IMG/VR virus record: IMGVR_UViG_3300049217_000051
Location: 1 to 41,062 of that record
DNA length: 41,062 bases
Direction: 5' to 3' (one strand)
DNA from: a virus
The notes beneath the pieces were generated by a model. The model saw only the letters and a list, made by a program, of their open reading frames with translations, made no database searches and was not told the origin of the DNA. The position numbers and the translations under genes are program-made. Below, piece after piece: positions 29,512 to 37,695 of the stretch (the stretch's first letter is position 1; each line of letters starts with the position of its first letter).

Positions 29512-29782
29512 TTAGGCTTGATGCAGGACTGATAGGAGGAAAGCACTTCTTGTCGGCAATCACTATCATTACCGCAAGTAGCAACATCCCACTTCTTAGA
29601 ACACGCTTGCAGCTTGGTTTCTTTTTCTGCTTGTTTCCTGGGATCGCATTCTTGCTTATCTGAATGATACTGATTATGTAGCAAACACAGGATAATTCTA
29701 CCGGTATCATACTTCTTGGGAACCACAGTTCCATTACACTTCCAACCATACTCGGCGTAATCACGATCTTAATAGCAGGAAG

Positions 29783-29802
29783 CCAACGGCTTTAGCCGTT
29801 GG
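29783..29802 (+). repeat. Left-end hairpin of element 2
   Basis: A 9-bp inverted repeat (CCAACGGCT with AGCCGTTGG) and a 2-nt centre, 14 nt plus the GAAG foot downstream of TCAC. It differs in sequence from the left-end hairpin of element 1 but occupies the same position. Confidence 0.8.
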
Positions 29803-29873
29803 AGGAATGCGTCATAAGAAATCTTTTTAATTCTTATTGACAAAACCAGTCAATAAGCCGATACATATTAAGT

Positions 29874-30944
29874 ATGCTTCTAACAACCTCCATAAAACTG
29901 CTTGCCACTACGGATCAGAAGAAAAGTCTTCTGAAGTCTATGTATCAGTTCAACTCTGCTTGCAACTGGATTAGTGAGTATGCTTTTGCTAACTCTATGT
30001 TTAGCAAAGTTAAGCTGCAAAAAGCTATCTATTATGAGCTAAGAGAAAAGTTTAATCTGCCAGCTCAGTTTGCTATAAGGGCTTTATCTCGTGTAGCAGA
30101 TTCTTATAAACTCAATAAACAAGTTGAGCATAAGTTTAACAAGACTTCTTCGGTAGAATATGATCAAAGAATACTCAACTGGAAGAAACTTGATACCATC
30201 AGTATTCTTTCTTTAGATGGTAGGCTTCTTATTCCGATTATCTTCGGTCAGTATGCAAAATTAACTGAAAGAGTTATTAGAAACTCTGCTAAATTAATCT
30301 ATAAGAACAAAGAGTTTTATCTGCAAGCAGTAGTAGAGGTGCCAGAGGCACAATTAGTTTCTGCTCAAGATTTTCTTGGAGTTGATCTCGGTATTGTCAA
30401 TCTAGCAACTACATCAGAAGGTCAAGTTTTTTCTGGTCAGCAAGTAGATGCCATTAGAGAAAGATATACAGGATTAAAAGCAAGATTGCAATCATGTGGT
30501 AGTGTCTCAGCTAAAAGACACCTTAAGAAAATATCAGGTCAAGAAGGAAGGTTCAAGAGAAATACTAATCATATGATTAGCAAGAAAATCGTTCAATCAG
30601 CTCAAAGGCACCAGAAAGCAATAGCTCTCGAAGAGTTATCAGGCTTCAGGAAAACTGTTAGAAAAAGTCAGAAAGAACGATTTGGCAAATGGGCATTTGG
30701 TCAATTAGCTTCTTATATTGAATATAAGGCAAAGATTACGGGCATTGAAGTAGTTAAGGTTAATCCGAGAAACACTTCAAGAACCTGTTCTGAATGTGGT
30801 CATTGCGAAAAGTTAAACCGAAAAAGTCAATCGGTTTTCAAATGCAGATCGTGCGGACATTCTATGAATGCCGATCTCAATGCGGCAATTAACATTGCCG
30901 CAAGAGCCTTAGTCAATAGGCTTATTGCAGCCAATCAGAAATGA
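29874..30944 (+). CDS. tnpB: TnpB RNA-guided nuclease (element 2)
   Basis: The 356-residue protein has the RuvC triad of TnpB: Asp171 in LGVDLGIVNLAT, a Glu at 253-254 in IALEELSGFR and Asp334 in MNADLNAAINIA. A zinc finger with Cys305, Cys308, Cys324 and Cys327 is present. The N-terminal part (about 1-160) has the Tyr/Lys-rich helices of the recognition domain. It is clearly different in sequence from TnpB of element 1 despite sharing the right-end hairpin. It should cut DNA at a TCAC-like motif using a guide made from the right flank. All catalytic residues are present, so it is probably active. Confidence 0.9.
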   Translation: MLLTTSIKLLATTDQKKSLLKSMYQFNSACNWISEYAFANSMFSKVKLQKAIYYELREKFNLPAQFAIRALSRVADSYKLNKQVEHKFNKTSSVEYDQRILNWKKLDTISILSLDGRLLIPIIFGQYAKLTERVIRNSAKLIYKNKEFYLQAVVEVPEAQLVSAQDFLGVDLGIVNLATTSEGQVFSGQQVDAIRERYTGLKARLQSCGSVSAKRHLKKISGQEGRFKRNTNHMISKKIVQSAQRHQKAIALEELSGFRKTVRKSQKERFGKWAFGQLASYIEYKAKITGIEVVKVNPRNTSRTCSECGHCEKLNRKSQSVFKCRSCGHSMNADLNAAINIAARALVNRLIAANQK

Positions 30945-31004
30945 TTGAGCAGCAAGCCAACGACTTTAGTCGTTGGTAATTGACAAACCTTTTGCACAGC
31001 ATTA
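30840..31004 (+). ncRNA. Predicted TnpB omega RNA (reRNA) of element 2
   Basis: By analogy with the family, the guide RNA spans the 3' end of tnpB, the hairpin at 30957-30976 and about 20 nt of flank beyond the right end (30985-31004). The guide would match the split secreted-protein gene. The 5' boundary is arbitrary. Confidence 0.4.
30957..30976 (+). repeat. Right-end hairpin of element 2
   Basis: CCAACGACTTTAGTCGTTGG, identical over 20 nt to the right-end hairpin of element 1 (minus strand, 1870-1851). It is the likely TnpA binding hairpin. Confidence 0.85.
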
Positions 31005-31258
31005 CAAGTGGTCTCAACTACACCACCATATTGAACAGCGCTGGCGTCTGTGGTGCAACGAGTCTCATACCAACAGACATTCTTTGGACCAATTCCAACC
31101 TGTTCGCATTCGGCCCAAGCTGAATTGGCCATAAATAAACTAACCAAACTTACGACAATAATACTAATATAGGTTTTCATTTTAACGGGCCTCCCAGCCC
31201 TCACAACCCACAACCTGCGCACCGTGAATGGGAAAGTCAAGGTGGCACAAGGCTTGCA

Positions 31259-32143
31259 ATGCCCTTCAACCCCTCATCATATTGGACAGGCGATCCATCT
31301 GTACAGCCAACCGAATATCTAACTTTAGCAGATATTCTAACTATTGGCACCAGCTCCACTCCAGATAACGGCCAAAGTTCCACTTCATATACATTGGGTA
31401 ATACTACTTCTGGTGAAGTTTATACTAACGCGGCAATGCAATTCAATGCGCCAGGATTTATCTCTTTACCTATCCCACCAGGAGCTTATAGCGATGCCAG
31501 TTTTGGTGGAGGCACTTCGGGTGGAGGCGGTTCCAGTAGCACGTTCGATATAAGCGGAAACTTTTTGCCCACACAAACTTCTTTAGAGGGCGGACAAGCT
31601 GTCTGCTATGTAAGAAACGATCAATATATAGTCTTGGCTACCCGAGATACCCGTAATCAACATTTGGTTGGCAATTTACAAATGGGTGAAGGTGGTATGT
31701 TCGGTCAATTAGGTAAAGGAACCATTCTCTGTAAGAACGATGGCTCTGTTACGATTGGTGTTAGAGCTATTGGAAGCACAGTTCCTGCAGGTTCAGCCGG
31801 ACAGAACATTCAATTCAGTATCACACCAGTAGGTTTGTATTTCACTGCGCCTTGGGGCACGATGGCTTTTGATGCCGCAGGATTTAGAGTTACTACTTCA
31901 GGCGGCGGCACCATCGGTCTCAATAACTCTTCAACAAGCGGAAGTGGATGCACTATCAGTTCAGGAACCTGTAATATAAATAGCAGTATGATCAATCTGG
32001 GAACCGGTTCTAACTTGCTTCCATTTGGAGTGGCTTATAGCACAATACCGTCAGTTGCCCCAGGCATACCAATTCTGGGCACTGGAGTAGGGGCTGTTGT
32101 CAATAACGCTTCTAGTAGCACTACTGTTTTCGTTTCTGCATAA
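31259..32143 (+). CDS. Mu gp45-like baseplate spike protein
   Basis: The 294-residue protein follows the hub gene once the cargo is ignored, which is where Mu gp45 (gpV) lies. A central beta-rich part (about residues 110-230) has strands such as GGQAVCYVRNDQYIVLATRD and MFGQLGKGTILCKNDGSVTI, like spike proteins with a repeated beta roll. The C-terminal part is Gly/Ser-rich with single Cys residues. It would form the trimeric point that pierces the outer membrane. The stop is followed closely by a small hydrophobic gene. Confidence 0.65.
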   Translation: MPFNPSSYWTGDPSVQPTEYLTLADILTIGTSSTPDNGQSSTSYTLGNTTSGEVYTNAAMQFNAPGFISLPIPPGAYSDASFGGGTSGGGGSSSTFDISGNFLPTQTSLEGGQAVCYVRNDQYIVLATRDTRNQHLVGNLQMGEGGMFGQLGKGTILCKNDGSVTIGVRAIGSTVPAGSAGQNIQFSITPVGLYFTAPWGTMAFDAAGFRVTTSGGGTIGLNNSSTSGSGCTISSGTCNINSSMINLGTGSNLLPFGVAYSTIPSVAPGIPILGTGVGAVVNNASSSTTVFVSA

Positions 32144-32152
32144 GGAAATCAA

Positions 32153-32440
32153 ATGGGATGTATCAATTTAGGACCGATTGGTCCGCCACAAATACCAAGC
32201 GTTCTTTTACCAACACTCGGCCCTTTCTCTATTAGTTTGGGTAGTGTAGGTGTAACTTGTTGCGCTATCAATTTACCTATTTTCCAAATACCACCCATTT
32301 TTGGTTTCGGTTCCATTGTAGCAGACGCTATTGCCCAAATCAATATAGCTATTATCGCGGCTTGGCCACTCTTAAGCTTGCAACTACCTAATTGCAGTTT
32401 CAATGGAACCGCACCTTTCGGATCGGATTACCCACTATGA
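32153..32440 (+). CDS. Small Ile/Pro-rich hydrophobic protein
   Basis: The 95-residue product is very hydrophobic with many Pro, Ile and Leu (LGPIGPPQIPSVLLP, then FQIPPIFGFGS) and a few Cys. It may be a spike tip or chaperone, or a membrane-active peptide; no family is recognised. Its stop overlaps the next start (ATGA at 32437-32440). Proteins of this kind with PPQIP runs are seen near spike genes, but the link is only positional here. Confidence 0.5.
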   Translation: MGCINLGPIGPPQIPSVLLPTLGPFSISLGSVGVTCCAINLPIFQIPPIFGFGSIVADAIAQINIAIIAAWPLLSLQLPNCSFNGTAPFGSDYPL

Positions 32441-32781
32441 ACCCTTTTGATTTGTTTTCTACAAGAATGGAAGAGGCAAGGCAACCTAAAAAGACTGTTT
32501 TAGATAACGGTATGATCATCTATACTCTAAATGGTAAAGTCCATAGAACAGATGGTCCTGCCATTATTACCAGTTGGTCGCAAGAGTGGTTCCAAAATGG
32601 AATTGTCCATCGAGATGATGGGCCAGCAATGATGTATAAACAACATCCATATCCCAGAGGCGATGATGCTATCAAAGCAGGTGGCAAGAATATTGCGCAA
32701 TGGCATATACAGGGTGAGTATATCGAATGTGGCATTTTGACAGATGAAGTCTTCGATAAGTATTGGCACAAGGGAGAATAA
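32437..32781 (+). CDS. MORN-like repeat protein
   Basis: Start chosen from the ATGA overlap with the previous gene. The 114-residue product has two repeats of a known phage and bacterial pattern, NGKVHRTDGPA and NGIVHRDDGPA, with Trp between (EWFQNG, AQWHIQG). These YwqK/MORN-like repeats form small beta hairpins in tandem. Such proteins are widespread in large phages, often in many copies, and their role is unclear. Here it lies among baseplate genes, so a structural or surface role is possible. Confidence 0.65.
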   Translation: MNPFDLFSTRMEEARQPKKTVLDNGMIIYTLNGKVHRTDGPAIITSWSQEWFQNGIVHRDDGPAMMYKQHPYPRGDDAIKAGGKNIAQWHIQGEYIECGILTDEVFDKYWHKGE

Positions 32782-33114
32782 ATGTTAGACCTATCGGGCA
32801 AGACATTAGGAGATATGTTAGCAGCAGCTATGGCCCCTAGTCCGCCTACCCCTGTTCCGCCAGCTCCCAGCCCTTTCCCACTGCCACCTAATCCTACTCC
32901 ACAGCAACAGATGGCTTTGGATGGATACACCAAATATCAAACATACCTTGGACAATTAGCCGCTTATAATATGACAGTCAAAATGCAATCAGATACTTAC
33001 ACTACAATGTCATCCATCATCTTAACCTATTTGGTAGACCATACAGTAGTTTTACCCACCGCCCTATTAGATGGATACAGTAAGCCAGTGACGGGAACGG
33101 GCTCGATCACCTAA
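32782..33114 (+). CDS. Pro-rich small virion protein
   Basis: The 110-residue product has a long Pro-rich linker near residues 19-40 (SPPTPVPPAPSPFPLPPNPT). A C-terminal helical part follows with two Asp-Gly-Tyr tripeptides (ALDGYTKY and LLDGYSKP). It starts immediately after the previous stop. The linker suggests that it joins two parts of the baseplate or anchors a peripheral protein. No family is recognised. Confidence 0.5.
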   Translation: MLDLSGKTLGDMLAAAMAPSPPTPVPPAPSPFPLPPNPTPQQQMALDGYTKYQTYLGQLAAYNMTVKMQSDTYTTMSSIILTYLVDHTVVLPTALLDGYSKPVTGTGSIT

Positions 33115-33134
33115 AAAGGAATATTTCAGTCCCA

Positions 33135-33629
33135 ATGCCAAATCAGAATGCTTTTCCATATAGCTTGCAAGCAGGTTTAGCCTCACCGCAACCTAATACG
33201 CCCTTCGACAGAAGGGACTTATTGTCTTTTCAAGGAAGCAATATCGTCCAGTCCAGTCGCTATATAGACCCGCTGACCAAAGACTTCGTGGTATCGCCCA
33301 ATAACCATTTGTTAGGTATGAATGCCATCGACCAAAGTGTATTCTTGGCTCTCAACATTACTTTCAACACCAGCGCCCAGCCAGGTTTAGGACAAAACTT
33401 TCTGTCCCCCAAAGTCATTCCGCCAGTCAGTCATAGCTTGGCCACTTTGAAACAGCAAATGAGTTCTCTTCTGAACCAGTGTTTATCTTTCCAAGTCAGC
33501 AATCAGCAAATCACCATTACACAAGTAGAAGTGGCTTATGGCGGACAGGGACAAGTTCAACTCTTCTTCGCTTACATCAACAATAGCAATGGTCAAAAAG
33601 TAGACCAGCAATTCACTCTCCAAGGCTAA
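33135..33629 (+). CDS. Mu gp46/gpW-like baseplate wedge protein
   Basis: The 164-residue protein precedes the baseplate J protein, the position of gp46/gpW (gp25-like) in Mu- and P2-type tails. It has a Pro/Asn-rich start and a middle with DFVVSPNNHLLGMNAIDQSV, where gp25-like proteins begin their ordered domain. The C-terminal strands QITITQVEV and QVQLFFAYINN support a similar fold. It would form the base of the wedge. The match is mostly by position and size. Confidence 0.6.
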   Translation: MPNQNAFPYSLQAGLASPQPNTPFDRRDLLSFQGSNIVQSSRYIDPLTKDFVVSPNNHLLGMNAIDQSVFLALNITFNTSAQPGLGQNFLSPKVIPPVSHSLATLKQQMSSLLNQCLSFQVSNQQITITQVEVAYGGQGQVQLFFAYINNSNGQKVDQQFTLQG

Positions 33630-33631
33630 CA

Positions 33632-35425
33632 ATGGCACTCACTAACTTCAACATCCCCAGCTATAGTCAGATACTCCAAAGTATGCTCAACGACTACCGC
33701 CAGCTATCTACCAGCTTTGGCTATAATTTGAGCATTGACCCTGGCTCTGAAATCTATATTCGTTATAGCGGTATTGCAGGACAGCTTTCAGTTCTGTATA
33801 ATGCCGCCAGCATCTTGGTCAATAGCAGATTGATCGACACAGCTACCGGCACCAATTTGGATCGAGTAGCTAATGCCTTCGGACTTTATCGAAGAGGGGC
33901 TACCGCTTCCACCGGAGCAGTAGCTTTGGTTAGTGCAACTTCCCAAACATTAATTGCTGGACAAGCTCTAACAGGCCCGCAGTCTTTACAATATCAAGTA
34001 GTCTCTACCGGAGTATATGCGGCAGGCTCTAATGTCCAAATCAAAAGTGTGGATTTGGGAGCCAATACTAATTTAGCGGTTGGTTCTTTTCTAACTTGGA
34101 CGGCTGCCCCGGCTGGTTTGCAGACCACTACCTTTGTTAGCGTAGTAGTGACGGGTGGAGTCAATTCAGAAGATGATGACACTTTACGCAATCGTCTATA
34201 TCTTCAACTACAAAGTCCAGGACAGACTTATAACGGACAGGGACTGGCTACCTTGGCTGGCAGTGTAGATAACCTCATCCAGCAAGCTTTCATCTATGGC
34301 AACTTCAATGGAGCTGGCACTCAACTGATTGCTCTAACTGGATACCAAACCAGTTCTTACATTGGAAGAGACATTCCTCACCTTCCAACAGACGGATATG
34401 TTTCTCCTTATGGAGTTTTAGGCTTGGCACCAGGGCTATTAGCTCAACCTATTACCAATGGACCATACAACGAATTCACTTTGGGTTTTGACAACGAAGG
34501 GGGAGCCGCAGGCACCTCTAATACTGGTAATCCGGGACCTAATCTATCCAATGATAATGCGGCCGTTTTGGGACAGCTTCCAGTTGTAGTAGCCAATCCG
34601 TATGCTACCATTATCACCACTGTCAATAATACTCCAAGTGATGTCTCTTTAGATTTACTTCTACCTTATCCAGTAGGGGCTCCGACCAATGGTTTCGGTG
34701 GAGGTTGGCAAGACTATATTCCTTGGCCAGTTCCCGATGGCTACTATGTTACGATTAACTACTGCCCCATTACTTCTGTGCAGGGTAATGGAACTGTGGT
34801 CAATGGCGTAACAGGATTTGGAATTACCGTCAATGCCCCCTCTTCTGGCACTTTCAATAATACCAACCCCAATGTGCCGGCCCAAACATATAACTCTCAC
34901 GTACCTGTTCCAGGAGCCACTCATATCCAATGGGTCAATCGTTCCGATAATGCTGGTTCAGGATGGACAGTAGTGACGGCCACAGTCACCGGGGCTTTAG
35001 ATAATGGTAATCAAACTTGGAGCATTGTGTTAGATACGCCATTAGTTTTTGCCGATGGATATGATTTCTATAATGAACCGGGAGTAGTGTCAGGACAATA
35101 TATTTCACCAGCCGCTATCAATGCACAGAACTATCTCAATACGATTATGTTGCAGTACGCTTTATTGGGGCCAGGACAAACAACCTCTTCGCAAGGGCTT
35201 CTACTTTTGGGAGCTTCTCGTTTCCCAGGAAGCAGCGGACAGTTTCCAACTCAATTAGGGGCACATTTGATTAAGCTATTGGAAACAAGTTTCCCAGAAG
35301 TCTATCAAGCTAACTATGGTTGTAATACTGCGGCTAACCCACCGCCCGTCAATAGCCCACCTAATATCTGGGTGCCACAAAATATTGGATGGATGCCGAG
35401 CGATCAAATTCTATTCGGACTATAA
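33632..35425 (+). CDS. Baseplate J-like protein
   Basis: At 597 residues it is longer than Mu gp47 but keeps its order: an N-terminal helical part with IDPGSEIYIRYSGIAGQLSV and RLIDTATGTNLDRVANAFGL. A beta part follows with the TGAVALVSATSQTLIAGQAL region, and then GVNSEDDDTLRNRLYL, a hallmark of baseplate J. The C-terminal 300 residues contain a large insertion with Gly- and Asp-Gly-Tyr-rich loops. It forms wedges that hold the baseplate together and attach the fibres. The start is 2 nt after the previous stop. Confidence 0.75.
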   Translation: MALTNFNIPSYSQILQSMLNDYRQLSTSFGYNLSIDPGSEIYIRYSGIAGQLSVLYNAASILVNSRLIDTATGTNLDRVANAFGLYRRGATASTGAVALVSATSQTLIAGQALTGPQSLQYQVVSTGVYAAGSNVQIKSVDLGANTNLAVGSFLTWTAAPAGLQTTTFVSVVVTGGVNSEDDDTLRNRLYLQLQSPGQTYNGQGLATLAGSVDNLIQQAFIYGNFNGAGTQLIALTGYQTSSYIGRDIPHLPTDGYVSPYGVLGLAPGLLAQPITNGPYNEFTLGFDNEGGAAGTSNTGNPGPNLSNDNAAVLGQLPVVVANPYATIITTVNNTPSDVSLDLLLPYPVGAPTNGFGGGWQDYIPWPVPDGYYVTINYCPITSVQGNGTVVNGVTGFGITVNAPSSGTFNNTNPNVPAQTYNSHVPVPGATHIQWVNRSDNAGSGWTVVTATVTGALDNGNQTWSIVLDTPLVFADGYDFYNEPGVVSGQYISPAAINAQNYLNTIMLQYALLGPGQTTSSQGLLLLGASRFPGSSGQFPTQLGAHLIKLLETSFPEVYQANYGCNTAANPPPVNSPPNIWVPQNIGWMPSDQILFGL

Positions 35426-35436
35426 AGGAAATCTAA

Positions 35437-35955
35437 ATGCCATTACCCGCTTCTTCGACAATCTCTACTTATGATGGTGCCGGCAAGGTCAATGACCAAA
35501 GTTTGCCACCCGCTAATGATCAGCTTGATTGGAGCAATCCACAATTAGCTACTGGCATTGGCGATGTGGCCGGACTAACTCAAACTACTCCCCGTATTTG
35601 GGTTCGTCTAACTTTGGCCGCTTCTACTGGAGCTTTGGTCTTGAATAACTGGCGAGCTGTTTGGCAGAATGTTTCGCCTACTCCTGTCCCTATTTTAGCT
35701 CGAACTGGAACAGGTGTTTTTACTATTACATTACCTACATTCGTTTCAGATGAATATGACCAATCGATTGGAGTGGATAACAATATCCAAGTCAATCTGA
35801 TTGCAGCAGTTGGTAGCATAGAAGGAAGCACGCCAGGTTTCATTAACTGTCAGGCTTCTGGTAATGTTATTACGCTTCACGCTTTTAGTTCGGCCGGCAG
35901 TGCCAATGATTTAGTTGGCTTGACCGTGACCGTTATGGGCTTTCAGGTAAATTAA
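35437..35955 (+). CDS. Virion protein of 172 residues
   Basis: The gene lies between the J-like and gp48-like genes with AAGGAA upstream. The product is beta-rich and Asn/Ser/Thr-rich with no Cys, signal peptide or coiled coil. Its C-terminal third (GNVITLHAFSSAGSAND, then LTVTVMGFQV) suggests a small beta-sandwich. It may be a fibre-attachment or baseplate adaptor protein. No family is recognised. Confidence 0.5.
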   Translation: MPLPASSTISTYDGAGKVNDQSLPPANDQLDWSNPQLATGIGDVAGLTQTTPRIWVRLTLAASTGALVLNNWRAVWQNVSPTPVPILARTGTGVFTITLPTFVSDEYDQSIGVDNNIQVNLIAAVGSIEGSTPGFINCQASGNVITLHAFSSAGSANDLVGLTVTVMGFQVN

Positions 35956-37683
35956 ATGGGAATTCCGTCTTTTGGCTCGCAAATACAATTTGGTCAATTA
36001 CAACTGTTGCTGCAAGACCAACTGGCAGCAATGGGCGATTACCTCACCACCGATGTCGGTTCCTTAAACTGGATCGAGGCGATGACCAATGCCCGTGCGC
36101 TAACCACTGCGTACCAACTTATATCATTGTTAAGCAGTCAACTGACCCCACAGACCTCCTCCGTGTTTCTAAATCGCTGGGCGGCAATTTACAACATTGC
36201 CGGGCTCAATAACCCCCAAGCCATCGAACAGTTCATCGAACTCAAACAAGCACAATTCGGCACCCCACCCTTGACATCCAATGTCAATACTTATTTGACC
36301 AACACCTTGGGAAATCTCTTCATTGATGTGGAGGTAGCTCCCGAATTACAACCTTTTGCTTCTACTGGCCCAGTCACGGCCATAGACAATGCTGACGGCT
36401 ATTATTACACCACCCCACTCAGCAGAATATTCGTTTACCTGTGGCAATTAAGGGATAACAAAGACAACTTACTCATTCCCACCAACGCTTTCAACTTGAT
36501 TGCTAATAGCTGGTTGCAATATATGGAAGAATGGTGCCCAGCCGGTTATGAGTTTATTCCGCTAAACCTCACCAATAGAGGCTTTCAGGATGGATACGCT
36601 GATGGCTATAACGGCACAAACTTCAACAACTACTTGGATGGCTACAATATAGTTAGCGGAACATCTGGGGACAACCACCTTGTAGGTATAGGAACAGCTT
36701 TCTTGACTTACCCAGATGGTAGCGATGGAGATTTCGTTAGAGCCGTAAGCGAAGGGTTCTTCCCGCCGATCCAAATTGTAGACGATAACAACCAACTGCA
36801 AACTTATTTCGTTTTATCGGTGCAAAATAATACTCACTTAACGCTCACCACCAATCTCATCAACAACATTACCCATCGCACATATAGGACTTTAGGTTGC
36901 GTGTTAGATACGCCAGGAATGTTAGATGCTGGTATGTTATTGAATAACGGTTGGGGCACTAATATTGTTCAGCCACCTATTCCGCCTTCTGGTTTGGCTT
37001 TATGGCTGAAAGCAGATACCGGATTTCTTTCCTCGCCAAATACTTGGTCTGACCAAAGTGGCAATGGCAATGACTTCATCGGATATGGGGGCGGCAATAC
37101 ACCTACCGCAGGCACCAGTATCAATGGCCACGCTACGGTAGAATTCAATGGTTCATCCCAAGGAATGCAAACGGATGTTTCTCATACATTATCCAATCTA
37201 ACTAGTGGGACCGCCTTTTCTTTCTTCTGTGTGGTTACCTATACTGGAGCGGGCACAAAACTAGGCAACCTCTTTACCCCACCTATCTTTATAGATCAGT
37301 CGGGTGATTTTGGTGTCTTCGGTATTACTTCTGCCGGACACTTTGAAGTTTGGGCGGCCACTGATGCCCATAACAATACAGGGTTGGTCACTTCTACCAG
37401 CCACGCATCCGGCTCACCACAATACCTCTCTTTCATCCAAGCTAATACCACAGGTGGCGGCAATGGACAGAATCTAACACTAGATGGGGACTCACCTATT
37501 GCACAAGATGGAATTGGTTTTACAGGCATCTTAGCTTCTCGCGTCAATATTGGACATTGGACGGGAGTGGGGGCAGCATATCACCAAGGCGCTATTGGCG
37601 AAATCATTATGTATAACCGCGCTGTTTCAGGTAGTGAAGAAGCGGCTATCAACGCATATCTAAAATCAAAGTTCGGACTATAA
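35956..37683 (+). CDS. gp48/gpI-like baseplate protein fused to LamG-like domain
   Basis: The N-terminal 200 residues (with TTDVGSLNWIEAMTNARALT and LSSQLTPQTSSVFLNRW) fit the gp48/gpI-type protein that links baseplate J to the fibre. The segment at about 210-235 has repeated Asp-Gly-Tyr (FQDGYADGYNG and YLDGYN). After a linker, residues about 345-575 form a LamG-like domain (SGLALWLKADTG to NAYLKSKFGL) like that at 937-1692. The fusion puts a ligand-binding module on a baseplate protein. This is uncommon compared with Mu gp48, which has no LamG part. Confidence 0.7.
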   Translation: MGIPSFGSQIQFGQLQLLLQDQLAAMGDYLTTDVGSLNWIEAMTNARALTTAYQLISLLSSQLTPQTSSVFLNRWAAIYNIAGLNNPQAIEQFIELKQAQFGTPPLTSNVNTYLTNTLGNLFIDVEVAPELQPFASTGPVTAIDNADGYYYTTPLSRIFVYLWQLRDNKDNLLIPTNAFNLIANSWLQYMEEWCPAGYEFIPLNLTNRGFQDGYADGYNGTNFNNYLDGYNIVSGTSGDNHLVGIGTAFLTYPDGSDGDFVRAVSEGFFPPIQIVDDNNQLQTYFVLSVQNNTHLTLTTNLINNITHRTYRTLGCVLDTPGMLDAGMLLNNGWGTNIVQPPIPPSGLALWLKADTGFLSSPNTWSDQSGNGNDFIGYGGGNTPTAGTSINGHATVEFNGSSQGMQTDVSHTLSNLTSGTAFSFFCVVTYTGAGTKLGNLFTPPIFIDQSGDFGVFGITSAGHFEVWAATDAHNNTGLVTSTSHASGSPQYLSFIQANTTGGGNGQNLTLDGDSPIAQDGIGFTGILASRVNIGHWTGVGAAYHQGAIGEIIMYNRAVSGSEEAAINAYLKSKFGL

Positions 37684-37695
37684 AAAGGAACATAT

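Larger units (their letters stand above)
29765..30984 (+). mobile_element. IS200/IS605-type element 2 (tnpB only)
   Basis: The left end follows TCAC (29761-29764) and begins GATCT, as in element 1. A hairpin (29783-29802) with GAAG at its foot follows. The right end has a 20-nt hairpin at 30957-30976, identical to element 1, with CAAG at its foot, and ends in TGAC (30981-30984). It lacks tnpA and so may depend on TnpA from element 1. Excision at these boundaries restores the split gene exactly in frame. Confidence 0.85.
29508..31180 (-). pseudogene. Secreted Cys-rich protein gene split by element 2
   Basis: The minus-strand ATG at 31180 has GGGAGG upstream and begins MKTYISIIVVSLVSLFMANS, a clear Sec signal peptide ending AWA. 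Eight residues are Cys over the next 120 (for example ECEQVGIG, VCWYETRC). The frame breaks at 30984 and resumes at 29764. Joining those points gives 151 codons without a stop (VCDYAEYGWKCN across the joint) and ends at 29508. The gene runs opposite to the late genes and is likely a moron: an extra gene with its own control that serves the lysogen or host. In the present state it makes only a truncated N-terminal part. Confidence 0.75.

Noticed and set aside
31181-31258. TTGACT as a -35 box for the minus-strand secreted-protein gene
   Set aside because: No acceptable -10 box lies at a suitable distance, so no promoter was annotated.
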